A program made the translations under genes and the position numbers. Below are positions 25,062 through 37,179 of a stretch of DNA of 64,000 bases, piece after piece. Under the pieces are notes generated by a model, which made no database searches, was not told the DNA's origin, and worked only from the letters and a program-made list of their open reading frames with translations. Origin of the DNA: Neovahlkampfia damariscottae (lineage: Eukaryota > Heterolobosea > Selenaionea > Neovahlkampfiida > Neovahlkampfiidae); NCBI GenBank assembly GCA_016618085.1, contig JABLTG010000037.1, forward strand, positions 1 through 64,000, written 5' to 3'. How positions within the stretch are numbered: the stretch's first letter is position 1; the number at the start of each line of letters is the position of its first letter.

Positions 25062-26217
25062 ATGAGGAAACTACAATTTCTGATTCTATTTTGTTTTATA
25101 TATTTCATAAATTCAAAATTTTGTTATTCGAATCAGAATTGTATTTCAGATTTTAAAGAAGAATTTCCAAAAGTTTGTTTCAAAATCAAATTAATCATCA
25201 AAACAAGTGTCCTGGACTATATTGTGGAAGAAAATTGATAAATGATAATTATTTAGATTCGTTAAATTGTGGATCATGTTCAAGAGGATATAAATCAGAT
25301 GGTTGGGTTTGTAAACCTTGTTCCGATCAATTTGAACTTTATCCAATTTTTTATTTAATTTTTATGTTCGGTTTAGTACCATTGTCATTCTTTTGGAGTG
25401 CAGATGAAAATACAAAAAGAAATATTTTAAAGTAAGCGAAAATGAAACTAAAAAAATCGAGACCAATATTTTTCAGTCTTTTTTCGATTCAAACTATAAT
25501 TTCAGCTGGATTATCCTTCTTGATATCATTTCCAGATTTCAAATTCAATGTTTGTAAAGTTCAATTATTTTCAGATTGGTATCCATATTTTTTTTATACT
25601 TCAATGAAATGTACAAACGAAGTTGGTAATTTAAATCAACATTTTAAAAACATAATAGTATTTCCATTATACTCTATTGTATTTATATTTTATGGTTTTT
25701 GTTTATTATTTACCATTTTAATAACGATACCACTTGTACATTTATTAAAAGAAAATATTTATAATTATATATTTCCTTTATGGTTAATACCAATATTTTC
25801 ATTGATTCATTTCATATTTGCTGGAATCATTTGTAAGAAAATCTCTTATTCTAAAAATAGATTTTACCTGGCCATATTTATTACTAATATCATTTTCATT
25901 TATTGATTATTTTCATATTAGAAGAATTTGGAAAGAAGAAAAACCATTTGAAATTTTAAAAATTTTGAAAAGAATTTTAATTTTTGTTTTAAGAAATATT
26001 CTAATTGTAAAATGAAATTTCAATATTAATATTTTAGATTTGGGGTATTATTTCAATATTTTTATTTTTCAATTTATCTCGTTGGTATTATTTTTTTGGT
26101 TTAATTCCACCTTTGGTGTCAATTTATAATTTAATTTTTTGTTTTGGTTTTTCAAAGTTTTGGAGTGCTTTAATAAAGAAATTGGAATCTGATGATGAAG
26201 AAGAAAAAAATGAATAA
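25062..26217 (+). CDS. JAMP: JAMP-like ER membrane protein (JNK1/MAPK8-associated membrane protein)
   Basis: Introns 25173-25207, 25432-25476 (45 nt, the longest simple intron here), 25833-25860 and 26007-26037 give 338 residues. After a hydrophobic leader comes the Cys-rich lumenal block CPGLYCGRKL ... CGSCSRGYKSDGWVCKPC, then FELYPIFYLIFMFGLVPLSF and multiple membrane spans. VFPLYSIVFIFYGFCLLF and IFAGIIYFTWPYLLLISFSF match the JAMP core. In animals JAMP links the proteasome and ERAD factors at the ER membrane. The acidic tail SDDEEEKNE closes the protein. The glycosyltransferase gene follows on the same strand. Confidence 0.93.
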
Positions 26218-26301
26218 AAAATTGAGATTTTTATTTTCTTTGATTATTTGCATTTCATTGGTGGAAATTTCTTTGGTTGGAACCAACAAGTAGAAGTTTT
26301 A

Positions 26302-27899
26302 ATGATCCAAACAATATCTCAATTACCACCTGGAACTAAATTATTTTTAATTTTAATAATAAGTTATTTATCCATAACTCAATTATTTTTATATTCAAAA
26401 GCAAACGAAAGAGTTACAAAAACGAAAACTTTAATAAATAAATTAAATGATTTTTTGGATGATGAATTATCAAAATTAACAACAATGACATTTTCAACGG
26501 CTAGTTTTATCAGAAATATTGGAAAACATTCATCAAATAATATAAATTTAAAAGAAATTCAAAAAAAGATTGAAAAGATAACAAAATATCATATAGAAAA
26601 TAAAAATAGTAATAATATAGTTCATAATGCTGCTACTGTAAAAACAAATCAACTTTCAAATTCAGAACAATCACCAAATGAACCTTTAAAAATATCTATT
26701 TTATTAAATACAAAAAATTTGAAGAATTTTGAAACATCATTTCGTTCAATAGCTAATACTTTTGAAAATACAGGGATTATATTTCGTGTTTATGGTTTAA
26801 CATCCGTAGATGAAGATACAAGTTTTCAAGATGGAAGATTTTTAATAATTCTTTACAAAGAGGAATTAGAATCAAGAAAGTAATTAAAAGAACATAAATT
26901 AACATTTATTAGTATTCAAACTGAATTAGTTGAACCACTTTCTGATGAAGATCAAAAAATATTTGATCAAAATTCCGATTGGATAAGAATGATGGAGAAG
27001 TATAGAACTATTTGTCAAGAAAAAGAAGTATTTTTATATATGGATGGTAATATATTTCTTTTTAATTTTTTAAAAAAGATGAATATGAATTATGTCCAAA
27101 ATCTGAAAATTTCTTAATTTCTGCATATTTTTGGGCATTAAAACATCGATCAAATTTTGCAAGTTTAAGAATGGGATATAATTTTAATGGAATGTTTTTA
27201 AGATGTGATCAAATTGGATCAATTGTTGAATATGTAAAATCAAAATCAGCAAAAAAAGGACCAATCATTTCAATTGAAGATGAAGTTAGAAATTGGTGGT
27301 CAAGTTATAATGAATATTCACCATTAAAACAATTTGTGTTCAGATATAACTTATTTAAAAAAAGAGATGATAAATCAAATGATGATAAATGTTTAAAAGG
27401 AAATAATGCTGAATTTGTTCATTCTTTAGATAAAGTAAGATCATTTATTGATTAATCAAAATAGTTTGATACAATGGAATGTCAAAAACATTTAATTTCA
27501 CCATGTGATCCAAGTTTACAAAAAGAATTAATTTATACAGATAAAGAAGCAGCTGAAACTAAATCTATTTTAGATACAGCAGATAGAAATTTATTAATGT
27601 CAAAATTAAAAATTAAACCTCTTCTTTCAAATGGAAAAGATAGTTGTGATTCAATTTGTACAAAAGAAAATTTAATTTGTTCAAAAGAATCATTTCCATT
27701 TGTTAATAATTGTGATGTTTTAAAGGAACAATTAAAATGTACAAAATGTCAAGTAGGTAATTTAGAAGAAGAAAGAGAAGATATTAATGAAATGAGTTTA
27801 TATTCTCTTTGTTTTATTGTTAATCAACCTGTTTTTGAATGTTCTTCAAATAAATTCAAAATATGTCCTTGTAGAACAAAGAATGATAATACTGATTAA
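26302..27899 (+). CDS. Putative Golgi N-acetylglucosaminyltransferase (GT54-like with MGAT5-like Cys-rich tail)
   Basis: Introns 26880-26912, 27047-27078 and 27435-27464 join three open stretches into 500 residues. The first intron carries the in-frame TAA. There is a type II signal anchor (TKLFLILIISYLSITQLFLY) and then a coiled stem. The catalytic-like part FLYMDDEYELCPKSENF ... YNFNGMFLRCDQIGSIVEYV resembles the acidic motif and the downstream G-F/N-G-x-F-x-x-x-D-L region of MGAT4 (GT54) enzymes. The last 140 residues carry ten or more cysteines in the order SC-x3-C ... C-x2-C ... CPC, like the C-terminal tail of MGAT5. The family call is tentative; a glycan-branching role is inferred. Confidence 0.7.
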
Positions 27900-27902
27900 A
27901 TT

Positions 27903-29458
27903 TTATTTTACAATCTTTTTTATATAAATTGGTATTTTCTTTGGACCATTTAAAATGAATTTGTTTGGATCTTGAATAACATTATCATTTTTATTAACCA
28001 ATGAAATCTCATAATTTAATATTAATTCTGTGAAAAATACACATTGTTCAGTTAATGTGAATGTATTTCCCAAACATTGTCTAGGTCCAAATCCAAAAGG
28101 AATCCAAGAATTAATTGGTATTTTTTTATCTTCCAACCATCTTTCAGGTTTAAACTCTTCTGGATCATCATAAACTTTTGATGAATGATGCATTCCGTAA
28201 ACAGCAATCCAAATATTGGTTCCTTTTGGAATTTTGTATCCATGTATTTCAACATCTTTTTGAGCTTGTTTTGGAGGTAAATTTATTGCTGATGGATACA
28301 TTCTCAATGTTTCTTTAACAATTGAGGGTATATATTTTAATTTTTTTATCAATTCATATGATAATGGTTTATCACCTAAAATATTTCTAATTTCATTTCT
28401 TGCTTTTTGTTGAATATTTTGATGTTTTGCTAATAATAATGCTCCAAAACTTAAAGCTGCAGTAGTTCTATTTCAAATTAAAAATTAATAAAGAATACGT
28501 TTCATGTCCAGCAACAAATAAAACAGCTACAGTATCTCTCAATTCTATATCTGATAATTTATTATCAAGATCATTCAAATTTGAGTCTACCATAAAATCA
28601 ACAACTTTAAAATTATCAAATTTATTAATTTCATGTGCATATTTAACTTTTTTCTTTGATTTATCAATTAAACCATAAATTAAATCATTAAATTTTTTGA
28701 TTGAATTTTTCATTTTTCTATTATCTTAAAGATGAGATTTTATTTTATTTTTTACATGGAATGGATTCAAAATTATATAATAATATATTTAAAGGCATAT
28801 ATCTTAAATTTAAAATATGTTCTAAAATAAAGTCATAGGATAATAAATCTTCTTGTAATGAACCTTCAAGTGAATTAAATTCATGATCAAAAATTGATTT
28901 TCCTAAAACATCTAAAGTCATTCGTTGCATAAAATATTGAAAATCATCAACTATTCCATTTTTTGATGATTTTTCAATCATTTTTAATGCTAAAGAACCT
29001 TTTTCAAGAAAATCATTAAAATATATTCCTAAATCATAAAAACCAGGTTCAACTGAATTTCTTAATCTTTTATGTATTTCACCATTTGCGAATAATATAT
29101 TTTGTTTTCCAAAAAAACTTTTTCCATGACCATTAAAGATTTCTAATTGTTTTTGAAATGTATTTGTGTCATTCAATATCATTTGAGCATCTTTTGGATT
29201 TTTTATGTAAACATTCATTTTATGAAGAAGAAAGTTTGAATAAATTTCTTCATTTTTTGTAGCTCTATCAACATAAATGTGAAAAGGAATGTCATTATAA
29301 AATAATTTGTGATATAACATTGAAAATACTGTAAAACCTGGTATCATCTTTCCATTTTTATTTCGAATTTTATTTCTTTGATAATATGAATATATTAAAG
29401 GTAAAATTATTAAAAACAAAAATAAAATGAAAATGATCAACAATAAAAAGATTAGCAT
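27903..29458 (-). CDS. Cytochrome P450
   Basis: Introns 28725-28755 and 28468-28498 give 497 residues. There is an N-terminal membrane anchor (MLIFLLLIIFILFLFLIILP), an I-helix AGHETTTAAL, the K-helix ExxR in KETLRMYPS, the PERW region FKPERWLEDKK and the heme-binding loop FGFGPRQCLG with the axial Cys. The length is normal for a microsomal P450. At the first intron the acceptor must be the inner TTTAAG (not TAATAG) to stay in frame. The substrate is unknown. The stop lies 3 bases from the stop of the convergent glycosyltransferase gene. Confidence 0.96.
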
Positions 29459-29497
29459 CAAAGAAAAGAATTTGATTGGATGAAAATATCAGAGATT

Positions 29498-30133
29498 TTA
29501 TTCATCCATTTCTTCTTCTTCTTCTTCTTCTTCATTATCTTCTTCACTTTCCAATAATTCAATTTCTTCTTGAATTGAATTGATTTTATTTTTCAAATCC
29601 GTTTCATCATCCATTATTTCATTTGAATTTGTTTTCAATTCCTTTGTTGATTGAATATCTTTTAATCTTTTCTTTACTCTTTCAGATAATAAATTTTCAC
29701 AATAAAAATCATTTTTAACAATAAATCTCAAACTTTGTAAAATACAGTCTTTTTCTCTATTCATTTCTTTCTCAATTAATTGATTTAACAAATTTTTTTT
29801 CTTTTTTCCTTTGTTTGATTTCTCAACTTTTGATGGTAAATCACCTCTTTCTACTTTTTTGGCTTCTAATTCTTTTTTTTTTTCAATATTCTTTTTTGTT
29901 GGATAATTCTTCATTCTTTCTTCTCGATACCTTTATATATTAAAAATTCAAACTGTATACCTTTTTATATCTTCTGGTGTTTCCAAAGGTTTTGCATAAA
30001 GTTTATAAAATAGAATTTCATCTTTTGGTTTTTCTCTTCTTTCTGATTTAGCATACTTCTCTCTCAACCAAGCTTGAGGATGTACAACAGTTGATTGTTT
30101 TTCATCTTTGGTTTCATTTTCGCCAGAAGACAT
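29498..30133 (-). CDS. NUFIP1: NUFIP1-domain protein
   Basis: A single 30-base intron (29931-29960) gives 201 residues. The segment ETPEDIKRYREERMKNYPTK followed by KNIEKKKELEAKKVERGDL is the conserved NUFIP1 motif. In yeast and animals this motif bridges Snu13/15.5K and the R2TP complex during box C/D snoRNP assembly. A basic Lys-rich stretch follows, and the protein ends in a Glu-rich run. The rest of animal NUFIP1, including the zinc finger, is absent, so this is a short form like yeast Rsa1's conserved core. Confidence 0.88.
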
Positions 30134-30192
30134 TTTAATTATCCAATCAATTCACGAATCAAATACAAAAATTAAATGAATAAAATAATTTT

Positions 30193-32850
30193 TTATTTTT
30201 GTTTCCAATATTGACCCCATCTATGACCAGCTTCAAATATTTGAGCAAATATTGCATTTTTTGATTCATCAATAACACCTTGCATAAATTTAATTGCTTC
30301 TTCATCATTTAAATCTAATCTAAATTTCTCTTGAAGTTTCATTAAATTCTTCATTGGATCTGAACCATTTACACCAACAATATTTTCAATATTTGCATCA
30401 ATCATCAATACAAACATATTCAAAATTCTTCTTGCATGTTTTCTTAATATAGTATAAGCAGTACAACAATATTTCAAAAATGTTTTATAATTTTCACTTT
30501 TATCACCTCCCATACCTTTTATTTTTTTTTTAATAATTTTTCATTTTACCATCAATCATTTCTCTACATAATTTCATTGGTGGAGGAAATAATTTTGGAT
30601 CATTACCAAGAATAAAACCAAAATCAATATGAAATAAACAACCATTAGGTTTAATCAATAAATTATCTAAACTTTAAATTAAGTTTAAAAATAATTCTTA
30701 CTGTCTATCACCAATACCTAAAATATATGATATTACACAATATCCTGAACATGATTTTACAAAATTATTAATTGATTCTAAAAATTCAGGATTTGAATGT
30801 TTTGGTATATTTTTATTTTTAACATTTTCCCAAAGATAAGATTGAATATCTGAATTATTCATTATAATTGAATTGATTGGTGAATTTGGTGAAATGAATT
30901 CAATAAAACCTGAATCAGATGAACATGAAATTACATCATATGGAGTTAATTCTAAATCTAATGAATTATTTTTTAATAATTTATCCATTAATGTAATCAT
31001 TTGAATAATAAGTTGATCTTGTCTTAAATCATCACCTGTTTTAAATATAATACTTCTAATTGAACCATTAATAGTTTCAAAACTAAATTTAGCTGGTGCT
31101 GCATTACTTGTAAATATTTTTGTTTTTTCAGGCAAAATTTTAATAATTTCAAAATTTGGATTTGATGGTAAAGTAAAATCTTTTAATAATAACTTATCAA
31201 TTTTTTGTTTATTTTTTAATAATTCTAATTTTAAAATTTCAGTTTTTTCTTTTGGATCATTTGATTTTTGTTTTGTTTCAATTACAATTCTTTCTAATAA
31301 AATAAAAAAATCTTGTTGATTTTTTAATCTTGTATAAAAATTAGTTTTTTTTAAATCTGAAATAAATCTAATTAAAAGTTGTTGATATGATATTCCTTTA
31401 TTTAAATCTTTGGTTTCAATAGTTAAATACCAAAAAAAGTAATGAGAAATTGAAAATGATTTTAAACATCTTTCAATTAAAAAATTTGATAAATTACAAG
31501 AAATCATATCTTTTTCATATCTTAATGCTTGAACTAATTGTAATAAAACTGATAATAATTCTTCATCATTTGATTTTTTTAAAATTTCAATTGAATAATT
31601 TCTAACAATTTCATTTTCTTTAAAATTTTTACTTAATAATTCTAATGCATATACTGAATCAATTTCAATCCAATTTTTAATTAATTCAATTGCTTCTTTT
31701 TTATCACGATGATCTTTCCAATTTACACAATTTAAATATTTTGGTAATGCTCCTTTCTCTCTACTTGATAACCAATATCTATATTTCCAAATTAATGTTT
31801 GACTTTTTTGTGTCATTTCTGTTAATGATGTTTCAAATAATATTTTTGAAAGTTCATTTTTATCAGATGATGATGGTATTTCAAATAAATTTGTTGATTC
31901 TTTATAATTATTAAAATAAAACTCTTACTTTTTGATAAAATACGATATTTAATTTCTGTTAAATTTTGTTGTTTTATTTCAGAATCAAATATCCAATTTG
32001 GTTCTTTTGAAATTTCAAAAAATGTATTATTAGATTTTTCAATTAATTTTTCTTTTAAATTTTCTTTTTCTTTTTCAAAATTGAAAATATAAATTGGATA
32101 TTTTAATGAAATTAATTCAATATTCAATAATAATTCATTTTCAGAATGTTTAAATTCATCATTTCTCATTTTTTGATTTACAATATTTAATGTTTTATCT
32201 CTTAACCAATTTGATTTTCCATCATCAAAAAATTCTTGTGCTGTTAATTCGATTCTAGTTTTTTCTGAAAATTCAGTTAAAGTTGCAGGTGTTCCTTTTG
32301 GGTTGGCTTTTTTATTTGGCCATAATTTAATTGTATTTATTCCTGATTTTATTAATTTTCCTACACCTTTTTTTTTTTTAATAAATTCTTCTCTTCTTAC
32401 ATAAATCAAAAGTACATCCTCCAATGATAAAGTCTTTTCTTGGTTTCAATACATCATAAACAGTAAAACATATTTTTGTTTCTGTTGTTATTTCGGAATA
32501 TTTTACAGGAAATTCAACCCATGTTTTAAATCTTTTGAGTGCTTTAATGTTTTATATTTTTTTTACTGTTTCAAGCCACTTTGAGAATTGGGTAGTGGAA
32601 TATATGGTGTCCTTTTTTCTGATATGAGTGTATAATTACAATATAACTCACATTTAATGTACAAATCTCTTTTTAAAGTTCCAATGCGGTCAACTTTGTT
32701 TTTTGGGTTTTTAGTTTTATCTTCAAACGTAAAAGAATTAGTTAATCCATCAAGTGTCAAACTAGAAGTTGTAAGTTATTGGTTGTTTTACATTTTAAAG
32801 CTGATGTAGTTGTTTAAATCTGAACTTGAATAACATTCGTCTTTGTTCAT
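30193..32850 (-). CDS. VPS34: Class III phosphatidylinositol 3-kinase VPS34
   Basis: Six introns (32762-32791, 32532-32566, 32367-32400, 31900-31928, 30672-30701, 30516-30549) give 821 residues. The C2 domain includes [19 protein letters not shown] and IKLWPNKKA. The helical PIK domain includes [20 protein letters not shown]. The kinase domain has GDDLRQDQ, the catalytic loop GIGDRHLDNLLI and the activation segment [18 protein letters not shown]. The C-terminus ends ...[11 protein letters not shown], matching the membrane-inserting last helix of VPS34. The kinase makes PI3P for endosomal sorting and autophagy. At 32532 the acceptor CTCAAAAG, not the earlier TTAAAG, keeps frame. A CCAAT box lies about 20 bases before the ATG. 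Confidence 0.96.
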
Positions 32851-33440
32851 TTTTTGGTGGAATCTGATTGGATAATAAAAAAAATAAAAAAACTTGTTGA
32901 AGTGTGATTCATTTGTTTGAAACCTTCTCAAGTTTAGAAAAATTAAAAAAAATAATAAAAAGTTATGAATGTTTAAAAATAAAAACATGGTCAAGAAAAT
33001 CAGTTGGAATTCAAATTCCAGATCAACTATTGAAGTTTCAAAATATAAAGATCAATGTTCTCAATCAAATTAAAGCTTCAATTTTAAGTTTTTACAGTAA
33101 ATTCACTTTCAAAAAGAAGATTTGAATCAAATTATGAGAAAACAAGTACCTGATTTTATTGTTTGGAAATAATGAAGACTTGATTTAAAGGTTTCCTAAA
33201 ATAGTTGATTTGTTTTACTACAATTAGTTTCACACAAAATTCTTTTTCATTTGTTGTTCCTGCAAACTGACAATATCATACAAATTTAGCTATTTGGATA
33301 GGATTGACCACAAGAATAATTCTTTGAAATTTTCAGTCAAAATTAATTAGTCGTTTTTTCTTTAATCAAAGTTACCAATAGAAAACACTTATTTTTCAAC
33401 ACATATTGTTATTGGTTGATTCTATACACGTTAAACGAAC
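32851..33440. other. Intergenic region, 590 bases, no supported gene
   Basis: This is a divergent gap between VPS34 (-) and the membrane-protein gene (+). It has CCAAT motifs at both ends (ATTGG about 20 bases before VPS34, and ATTGG near 33411). A 73-codon open frame at 32904-33125 lacks an ATG and any recognisable motif. No tRNA-like fold or repeat was noticed. Confidence 0.6.
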
Positions 33441-34647
33441 ATGGAAAGTGAACTAATAGCTATTTATGTTTCTACTGGCTCTTTAATAGTGATAGCTTTG
33501 TCTTTGATGTTTCTTTCATGCTTGACAACTGGGACACTCGGTAAGAAAAAATACATGTTAAATTCTAATGTAAGCATGTTGCTGGAAACAATGGTTTTCA
33601 ACAAAAAAAAAGACTCATCATCATGAATTGAAAGACAACTTTATTTCACAAGGCTCAAAGGCTGTTGAAAGTCACCACAGTGCAAACTCTGGACTAAAAG
33701 GCGCTTGTTTTCCTCTTACATGTTTCTTGTTCAACATCATAGTTATAATGTTCATCATATCTGAAGTTGCTTTGGCCGCTTTTTTTTATTTCTATTTTAA
33801 GAATTCAAATCCAACATTTGTTGCAAGTGACAATGGTGGAAGTAGTTTGATAGTTTTTCCAGTTTCAGTTTTAGGAGCTACACTCTTCTTATGGATAGTT
33901 GGATATGCTTGTTCACTGTTGGAAGCATACATTTCACCATATGGAAAGTTTTTAAAAAACATTGCTCCTCAAGAGGAAGTTGAAAATGATATAGAAAGAA
34001 TGAAACTTTCAGAACCCTTAGTTGAATTTCATTTAACATGTTATAGATGGCAAGAGTATTATGATAGAGTGGAAGATCATACTGAACGATTTTATGACCA
34101 TCCATTTCTTCCTCAAAGAACTAGACTCAAAAAAAGAAGAACTCAAGTTGTATCGAAGAGAGTGCAACAAAAGATCAAAATTTCAAAATTTGTTGACAGA
34201 TCAGATTCATTTGGAAAAGTAAATTCAAATATTGTGGGTGTCAAATTTCAACAAAGCATTACACCAGGTGATTCAGAAACTAAACAATTCTTAGAAGAAG
34301 CCAAAAATAAAATGATTGAAAAATACAATAGTGAAGATAAAATGTACAAATTTGAAGAAAAAATCACTGTTCCGGGCTTCGTCGAACATAGAATGATGTA
34401 TCAAAACAAATCATCAGTACTTTCATATACCTGGTATTTGCTTTCTCATTTATTCTGTCTTGGATCTGTCTATCGTTTCTGGGTGGACAGAGTGTCATCA
34501 AATATGGAATTCAAAATCGTGAAGGTATTTCATTGTGACGAAAAATCTGTTGGAAATTATGAAGAAAATAATGAAGTTTTCGAACAATTAGAAGAAGAAA
34601 GTGATGACACTAACAATAACAAAATTGAATTCATTAACACAAATTGA
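33441..34647 (+). CDS. Multi-pass membrane protein, TMEM151-like (tentative)
   Basis: One intron (33541-33574) gives 390 residues. The splice moves the frame from TGTL to ACCWKQWFSTKKKKTHHHEL. Transmembrane spans are visible at the N-terminus (IAIYVSTGSLIVIALSLMFL), around CFPLTCFLFNIIVIMFII, around LGATLFLWIVGYACSLL, and near SYTWYLLSHLFCLGSVYRFW. The soluble stretch EFHLTCYRWQEYYDR and the later VPGFVEHRMMYQNKSS before a membrane pair recall TMEM151-type proteins, but the match is by pattern only. The C-terminus is acidic and Asn-rich. Confidence 0.8.
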
Positions 34648-34667
34648 TCAAATAAATTATCTTTAAC

Positions 34668-35494
34668 ATGAAACAAATTTATTGGTCTAAACTCCCTCCA
34701 AAATCAGCCAATAGATTTGTTTGTTTTTGTAACGACATGTCAACAACAATAGCTAAAGCAAGAGAACTCTTTTATCAAATATCAAACGAAAACTCTGTTT
34801 TTGAACAAAAGTTAGAGCACTGGGCAAAATCAGAAGTTGAAAGATCTGAAAAATTGTACAGAGAACATAATCTTGTAATTTCTAACGAAGAAGGTAAATC
34901 ACTTCTTATTAAATCAAAAATTTAGAACGTATTCAAAGTTTACATCGAAAATACAATGAAATTTGTCAAAAAGTTGTTGATTTAGAAAAAACAGTTTTAA
35001 AGGAACGTCAATTGGAAGACGAGCATCATCAACATATTTCACAATTAAAAAATGAAGAAATGAAAATAACAAAAGAGATTCCAATACTTCAACAAAAATA
35101 TGATAATTTAAAAGTACAAGGAAACAATATATATCAACAACATCAAACAGAAACATCAGTCCAAAAACAAAAACTTCAAAATATGAACAAATCATCAGAT
35201 AAAATTAAAAAATATTTTGGTCTTTACTTTCAACAAGGTGAAAATGGTATGTTAAAAGTATGTTACACAAATATCAATCAAAAACATCCAGAAAAGGTTT
35301 TTTCATTTTCAGTAAAAATTCAAAATTCAAAATATGAAGGTGAGAGTTTGGAATATTTTTAAATTTTATCAGTTCTTGATTTTGATCCGATGATTAAAGT
35401 TGACGAAGAATTAGTACAAGAACTTAATAGAAAAGGTGATCTCAGAAATTTTATTATTTCTGTTCGTTCTTTGTTTGTAAAAAATTATCAATAA
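34668..35494 (+). CDS. SPC25: Kinetochore protein SPC25
   Basis: Introns 34894-34925 and 35340-35372 give 253 residues. A long coiled coil (residues about 30-170) precedes the globular RWD-like C-terminal domain: KKYFGLYFQQGENGMLKV, CYTNINQKHPEKVFSFSVKI, then EVLDFDPMIKVDEELVQEL and LRNFIISVRSLF. This order and length are those of Spc25, which pairs with Spc24 in the NDC80 complex to anchor it to the inner kinetochore. It starts 20 bases after the stop of the upstream gene. Confidence 0.93.
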
Positions 35495-35540
35495 ATTTGA
35501 ACCAATAATTTTCGTTTTTTTTGTTGGACCAATCAAATTT

Positions 35541-35841
35541 ATGTTTTCTGGGATTTGGTTATTGTTTCAAGCAATTTTACTCCTTGTCAATGCTTTTGCT
35601 GTTTTAAATGACGAGAGATTTCTAAGAAGAAGTATACTATTTTACTTTTAAACTTTTAAGTTGGTTTTGGTTATAGTCCACAACACCTTCAAAATCGAAC
35701 TATAAAAACTCAAATAATTTTATTTTTAAATGCTATAAGAACATTACTTAGGAGTTAGTTTTTATAATTTTTTTATTTTTTTTAGTTCCATTAATTGTTT
35801 TGAATATCGTCGCTATCATCAGTATGTTGATTTTTGGTTGA
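35541..35841 (+). CDS. YOS1: YOS1/IER3IP1 ER-Golgi transport protein
   Basis: Two introns (35632-35660, 35754-35785) give 79 residues, the family length. MFSGIWLLFQAILLLVNAFA, VLNDERFLRRIGFGYSPQ and the C-terminal span RIPLIVLNIVAIISMLIFG match YOS1, a small two-span protein needed for COPII-dependent ER export. CCAATCAAA lies 9 bases before the ATG. Its last exon overlaps the coding end of TRMO on the other strand by 51 bases. Confidence 0.95.
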
Positions 35842-37179
35842 AGGAAATTTTTGCTCGATCACTTTATCATGTTGTGCTTTCACAATTTCATCCCAGTTTG
35901 TAATTAATTCAATTTTATCGACGGTACAATTACCAGATTCACCATTGATTGTCACAACAACATTTAAGTTATCAATATAAAAAGCATAAAATGAATCATT
36001 TGATTTTTTTCTTTGTACTCCTCTTGGATCTAATTGTAAAACTAATACCTTTTATTTTTTTTTTTTTTTCTTACCTTGAGTAATTGCTTCCATAATTTCT
36101 TCAAGAGAATCAAAATATTCTAATTTTTTGATACAAGATTTTAAAGTATCAATTGATTCTTCTTTAAATTCAACTTTAGTTAATTTTGATGGTGATTCAA
36201 TCCATTTTGCTATTTTTACTTCTTCTCCTTTTTGAATTGAATCATATTTTGGAATATATGGTTCTATTTACCAAGGACCATTAAAATAATCAAATAATTA
36301 CTTATATCAATGATAGGTGTTCCATCAATTAAATCAATTCCAGATAAATATATTGTAGGTCCTACAATCTTTTCAATTTTAGCTCTTGAAAGTCCAATTG
36401 GATTTGGTCTATGAGGTGTTCCTATAAAAATGTATATATTAAAAAATAGAAAAATAAAAACTTGTTGAAAAGATTGATACTCTATCACCATTTAATCTTG
36501 GTGGTCTAATTTTCATTTTCATTGTATTTTCATTAAATGGTTTTTCTCTATTTTCATGGAATAACCATATCAACCAAACATGTGAAAATTCTTTTAAGTC
36601 TTCAATTGCATGTTCCTTTTTAAAAAAAAATAAAAAAAATAATTTTGTAACTATACAGGATTATGACCTAATAAAAATGAAAATTTTCCTCTTGCCATTG
36701 GGCATAATTGACCTTGTCTTGGAGTTGCATTTTTAATTTTAAAACATGAATTAAAATATCCAATTGGTCTCCATTCTAACTTGTCTTTTACTTCTTCAAT
36801 TATTTCTGTTTTTTGTTTTTTGACATGAGCTACTTGTGATTCTTTTTGTGTTTCCGCGAATATTCTTTTTTTATTTTCAAATAAAACTGGTTTTTGATAA
36901 ACTCTTCAGTTTTGATAAATTCATTTTTTTTTTTTTTTACTTTTGACCAACTGAAAGAAGTTCTTTATTTTGGTAAAGATATTTTGGGTTTTCTGATAAA
37001 AAATTTAAAACTTTTAAAGTAGTTTCGAATTCATTTTCATCTGGAATATTCTCACTCAACTCTTCTTCTTTTTGCATTGTCTTCAAACGTTGATTGGTAG
37101 AAAATTTAATTTTGTTATTTTGAGTATTAATATTGTTTCGTGAGAAACCATGGAATATACATTTCCATTTTTTCATTTG
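35791..37179 (-). CDS. TRMO: TRMO (TsaA-like) tRNA m6t6A37 methyltransferase
   Basis: Introns 36904-36940, 36616-36656, 36422-36461, 36264-36301 and 36042-36074 give 399 residues. The TsaA core is clear: WRPIGYFNSC, FSHVWLIWLFHE, RVSIFSTRTPHRPNPIGLS, YLSGIDLIDGTPIIDIKPYI, then VLQLDPRGVQRKKSND. TRMO uses AdoMet to methylate t6A at tRNA position 37. The N-terminal 120 residues are poorly conserved. An earlier in-frame ATG (37264-37266) exists, but the chosen one follows an ATTGGTCAA box, as in neighbouring genes. The coding end overlaps the last exon of YOS1 tail to tail. Confidence 0.92.

Noticed and set aside
26210-26301. An ATG at 26210 overlapping the JAMP stop as start of the glycosyltransferase gene
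   Set aside because: Its frame stops at the TAG at 26291-26293, and no intron of normal size connects it in frame. The ATG at 26302 opens the signal anchor directly.
26860-26920. A nonsense mutation in the glycosyltransferase gene (TAA at 26881)
   Set aside because: The stop lies in a 33-base GT-AG intron that keeps frame when removed.
32904-33125. A 73-codon open frame in the VPS34 upstream gap
   Set aside because: No ATG, no splice pattern that supplies one, and no motif. It starts right at a promoter-like region.
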